The position numbers and the translations under genes were made by a program. The notes under the pieces are model-generated. The model had not been told where the DNA came from. It did not search any database and saw only the letters and a list, made by a program, of their open reading frames with translations. This document shows positions 62,279-64,000 of a stretch of 64,000 bases of DNA, in pieces. Within the stretch, counting starts at the first letter, position 1. Each line of letters begins with the position of its first letter. Location of the stretch: positions 1 through 64,000 of the forward strand of contig NZ_LWQS01000030.1 in assembly GCF_001650695.1 (NCBI RefSeq), read 5' to 3'. This DNA comes from Chloroflexus islandicus. GTDB lineage: Bacteria > Chloroflexota > Chloroflexia > Chloroflexales > Chloroflexaceae.

Positions 62279-62664
62279 GGGGATACTATATCACACGTTC
62301 AAGGGCGGACAGAACATGTGGAACCCGGCCCTGAAGGGCCGGGCTAGGGTTATGAAGCCCGCTGTGCGGGCTGATGCCACTCACCCCTAGTCCCTGTCCC
62401 ACTGGCGCGTTCAAGGGCAGACAGAACGCATGAAGCAGATACGATTGAAGGCTTTGCGATGCACCGTTTCGCCCGCACCCCCCGCCCCTCTCCCACTGGC
62501 GCGGGAGAGGGAAGTGTAGAGCTACGCTTTGAGGCATTGCACAGCGATCAATGGTTGCACTCAACCAAACGTTCTGTCCGTCCCTCAAATCACAATCGTA
62601 GGGGCGACAGTTGCGTCGCCCCTATGAGGATCAGCAGGAATATGGTTAGGAAGAAATGCCTGCT
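62279..62664. repeat. Repeat-filled gap with a MITE-like element
   Basis: No gene in 386 bases. A single terminus of the MITE-like family (GTTCAAGGGCGGACAGAAC) at 62298 is followed by the GGCCCTGAAGGGCC hairpin module, then a full element at about 62408-62589. After it comes a short GTCGCCCCTACGATTG-type palindrome (GGGGCGAC at 62601, GTCGCCCC at 62616). The nuoM stop lies at the right. Confidence 0.7.
62285..62290 (-). promoter_or_regulatory. -10 element implying a leaderless ParB-USP mRNA
   Basis: On the minus strand TATAGT (62290-62285) is followed by six bases and then ATGATG. Transcription should begin at or within a few bases of the A of the first ATG. No -35 of quality is visible. Confidence 0.4.
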
Positions 62665-64000
62665 TTACCGCCATCCGTTCAACTGGGCCGCCGCCTGCAC
62701 CGCCGGCGTGAGCGCATCGACCAAGCCTTGCACCGAGCCGGTGGTGCCGCTCAGCAACAGATTGGGGAACAGACCCAGCGCAATCATCACCGCCGCCAGC
62801 GCGCCGAGCGCCAACAGTTCGCGCCGCTTCAGATCGGGCAAATCGAGGTTCGCCGTATTCCGCACTTCACCCATAAAGCCCAAGTGGAACAGGCGCAACG
62901 CATACACCGCAGCCAGAATGATCCCGATGACTGCACCCAAGGCGAATGGCCAACCCAGCAACGGCGAGGTGAAGATGCCTTGCAACATCGTAAACTCGCC
63001 GACAAAACCGCTCAGGCCGGGCAACCCCGCCAGCGCCAGCAAGGTCAGCAGCGTCAACCCGGCGTACACCGGCGTCACGCTCCACAACCCGCCGAACGAG
63101 CCAAGCTCGCGGCTATCGCGGCGCTCTTCGATGACGGCCACGATGAGCAGCAACGCCGCCATAATCACGCCGTGGCCCACCATCTGCAACAACGCGCCAT
63201 TGATGCCCATTGTATTGAGGGTCATCACCCCCAGCGCAATAAAGTTCATGTGGCTGATCGAAGCATACGCGATCATGCGCTGCATATCACGCTGGGTAAA
63301 GGCGATCAACGCGCCGTAGATGATGCCGATCACGGCCAGCACGGCAATGGCCGGCGCTGCCCACGAGGCCACTTCGGGGAAGAGGGTCAGGTTGAAGCGG
63401 ATCAAGCCGTACACACCGAATTTGGCCATCAACCCGGCTAGCACAATCGCGACCGGTGTGGGGGCAACGCTGTAGGCATCAGGCAACCACGTGTGGAACG
63501 GCCAGAGCGCCAATTTGATCGCAAAGGCGATAAAGAACGCGCCGAACAGCAGCCGGGCCACCATCGGATCGAGCGTAAAGATACCGGCCCGTATATCGGC
63601 GACGATTTGATTAAGCGCGAAGGTGCCAGCAAAACCCGGCTCGATGGCGGCAACGGCGTTGCGGTGCAGAATATGCAACCCGATCATCGCAAACAGCATC
63701 AACAGCGAGCCGCCAAAGGTGTAGAGGAAGAGCTTCAACGCGGCTGATGCGCGCCCATGGCTGCCCCACATCCCAACGAGGAAGACCATTGGCAGCAGCG
63801 CCAACTCGTAGAAGACGTAGAAGAGCAGCATGTCTTGGGCCAGAAACACGCCGAGGAACGCCGTCTCGGCCAGCAGCAAGAGCGCCAACAAGAGCCGCGG
63901 ACTGCGCGTCTGCCGCTGCCATGTCGCGGCAATCGCAAATGGGGCGAGGAATGCCGTCAAGCCCACCAGCCACAAATTAATGCCATCAACGCCAATCAGG
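62665..64000 (-). CDS. nuoM: NADH-quinone oxidoreductase subunit M (partial, 5' end outside)
   Basis: The frame is open to the right edge, so the true start is outside. The visible 445 residues include GVDGINLWLVGLTAFLAPFA, the conserved segment around the fourth membrane span, FYVFYELALLPMVFLVGMWG with the key glutamate (ELALLP), LALWPFHTWLPDAYSVAPTP with the conserved lysine and proton-channel region, and LPGLSGFVGEFTML. About twelve spans can be counted. NuoM is an antiporter-like subunit of respiratory complex I that moves protons in the membrane. In Chloroflexota the nuo genes usually lie together, so nuoL and others are expected beyond the right edge. Confidence 0.92.
   Translation of the reverse strand, partial: LIGVDGINLWLVGLTAFLAPFAIAATWQRQTRSPRLLLALLLLAETAFLGVFLAQDMLLFYVFYELALLPMVFLVGMWGSHGRASAALKLFLYTFGGSLLMLFAMIGLHILHRNAVAAIEPGFAGTFALNQIVADIRAGIFTLDPMVARLLFGAFFIAFAIKLALWPFHTWLPDAYSVAPTPVAIVLAGLMAKFGVYGLIRFNLTLFPEVASWAAPAIAVLAVIGIIYGALIAFTQRDMQRMIAYASISHMNFIALGVMTLNTMGINGALLQMVGHGVIMAALLLIVAVIEERRDSRELGSFGGLWSVTPVYAGLTLLTLLALAGLPGLSGFVGEFTMLQGIFTSPLLGWPFALGAVIGIILAAVYALRLFHLGFMGEVRNTANLDLPDLKRRELLALGALAAVMIALGLFPNLLLSGTTGSVQGLVDALTPAVQAAAQLNGWR

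Overview
The window looks like a chromosomal piece of a GC-rich member of the Chloroflexota, most likely a filamentous phototroph close to Chloroflexus. This is inference: it rests on the style of the secreted proteins (proline/threonine linkers, lipoprotein signals, beta-propellers), the ParB-like/universal-stress fusion typical of this phylum, complex I NuoM at the right edge, and dense short palindromic repeats between genes. No rRNA or tRNA gene, insertion sequence with a transposase, phage region or CRISPR array was recognised.

Region 1 (1-3.4 kb, minus strand): the end of a secreted protein gene, a decayed copy of a PQQ-type beta-propeller lipoprotein, an alpha/beta-hydrolase lipoprotein, and the intact propeller gene. 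The decayed copy keeps both ends of the propeller gene but has lost about 364 codons and is frameshifted.

Region 2 (3.7-37.9 kb) is a large cell-surface glycan locus. The minus-strand series from 29.1 kb down to 5.3 kb encodes GmhB, a HlyD-like adaptor lipoprotein, a Wzz/BY-kinase-like protein whose Walker A motif is degenerate, a Tat-exported deacetylase-like protein, a membrane protein with a spermidine-synthase-like domain, an acyltransferase-like membrane protein, four GT4 and two GT2 glycosyltransferases, a Wzx-type flippase, a Wzy/O-antigen-ligase-type protein, a sialidase-like BNR protein and a GT-C-like membrane protein. A second set (29.9-37.9 kb) holds a secreted propeller cytochrome with a CxxCH haem site, a polyprenyl-phosphate-sugar GT2, two GT-C/GT87-like membrane proteins and an HddA-like heptose kinase. 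GmhB and HddA suggest that D-glycero-D-manno-heptose is a building block.

Region 3 (38.3-45.3 kb, minus strand) is an iron-acquisition operon: FecCD permease, FhuF-like reductase, second FecCD permease, a FepB-like lipoprotein, a second lipoprotein with two fused binding-protein domains, and a DUF2470 haem-related protein. No ATPase subunit is present. The upstream promoter has consensus -35 and -10 hexamers overlapped by TTAG/CTAA arms, as expected for an iron-dependent repressor of the DtxR/IdeR type.

Region 4 (45.5-64 kb): a secreted CBM9-like/DNRLRE protein, a penicillin-acylase-family hydrolase, a GAF-GGDEF diguanylate cyclase, a TrhA/hemolysin III protein, a subtilisin-like protease with C-terminal QYFER-type modules, a plus-strand operon ending in prs (flippase-like membrane protein, HIT hydrolase, QYFER-module protein, unknown protein, PRPP synthetase), radC, the ParB-like/USP fusion, and nuoM running off the right edge.

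Between genes lie mosaic repeats: a MITE-like element of about 190-215 bp with GTTCAAGGGCGGACAGAA termini, a GC-rich hairpin module, a small GAGTGCGGCAGT palindrome, and a 489-bp tandem duplication at 52.2-53.2 kb. Several promoters share an extended -10 TGCTATAAT, and two place the start site at or within a few bases of the start codon, suggesting leaderless mRNAs.
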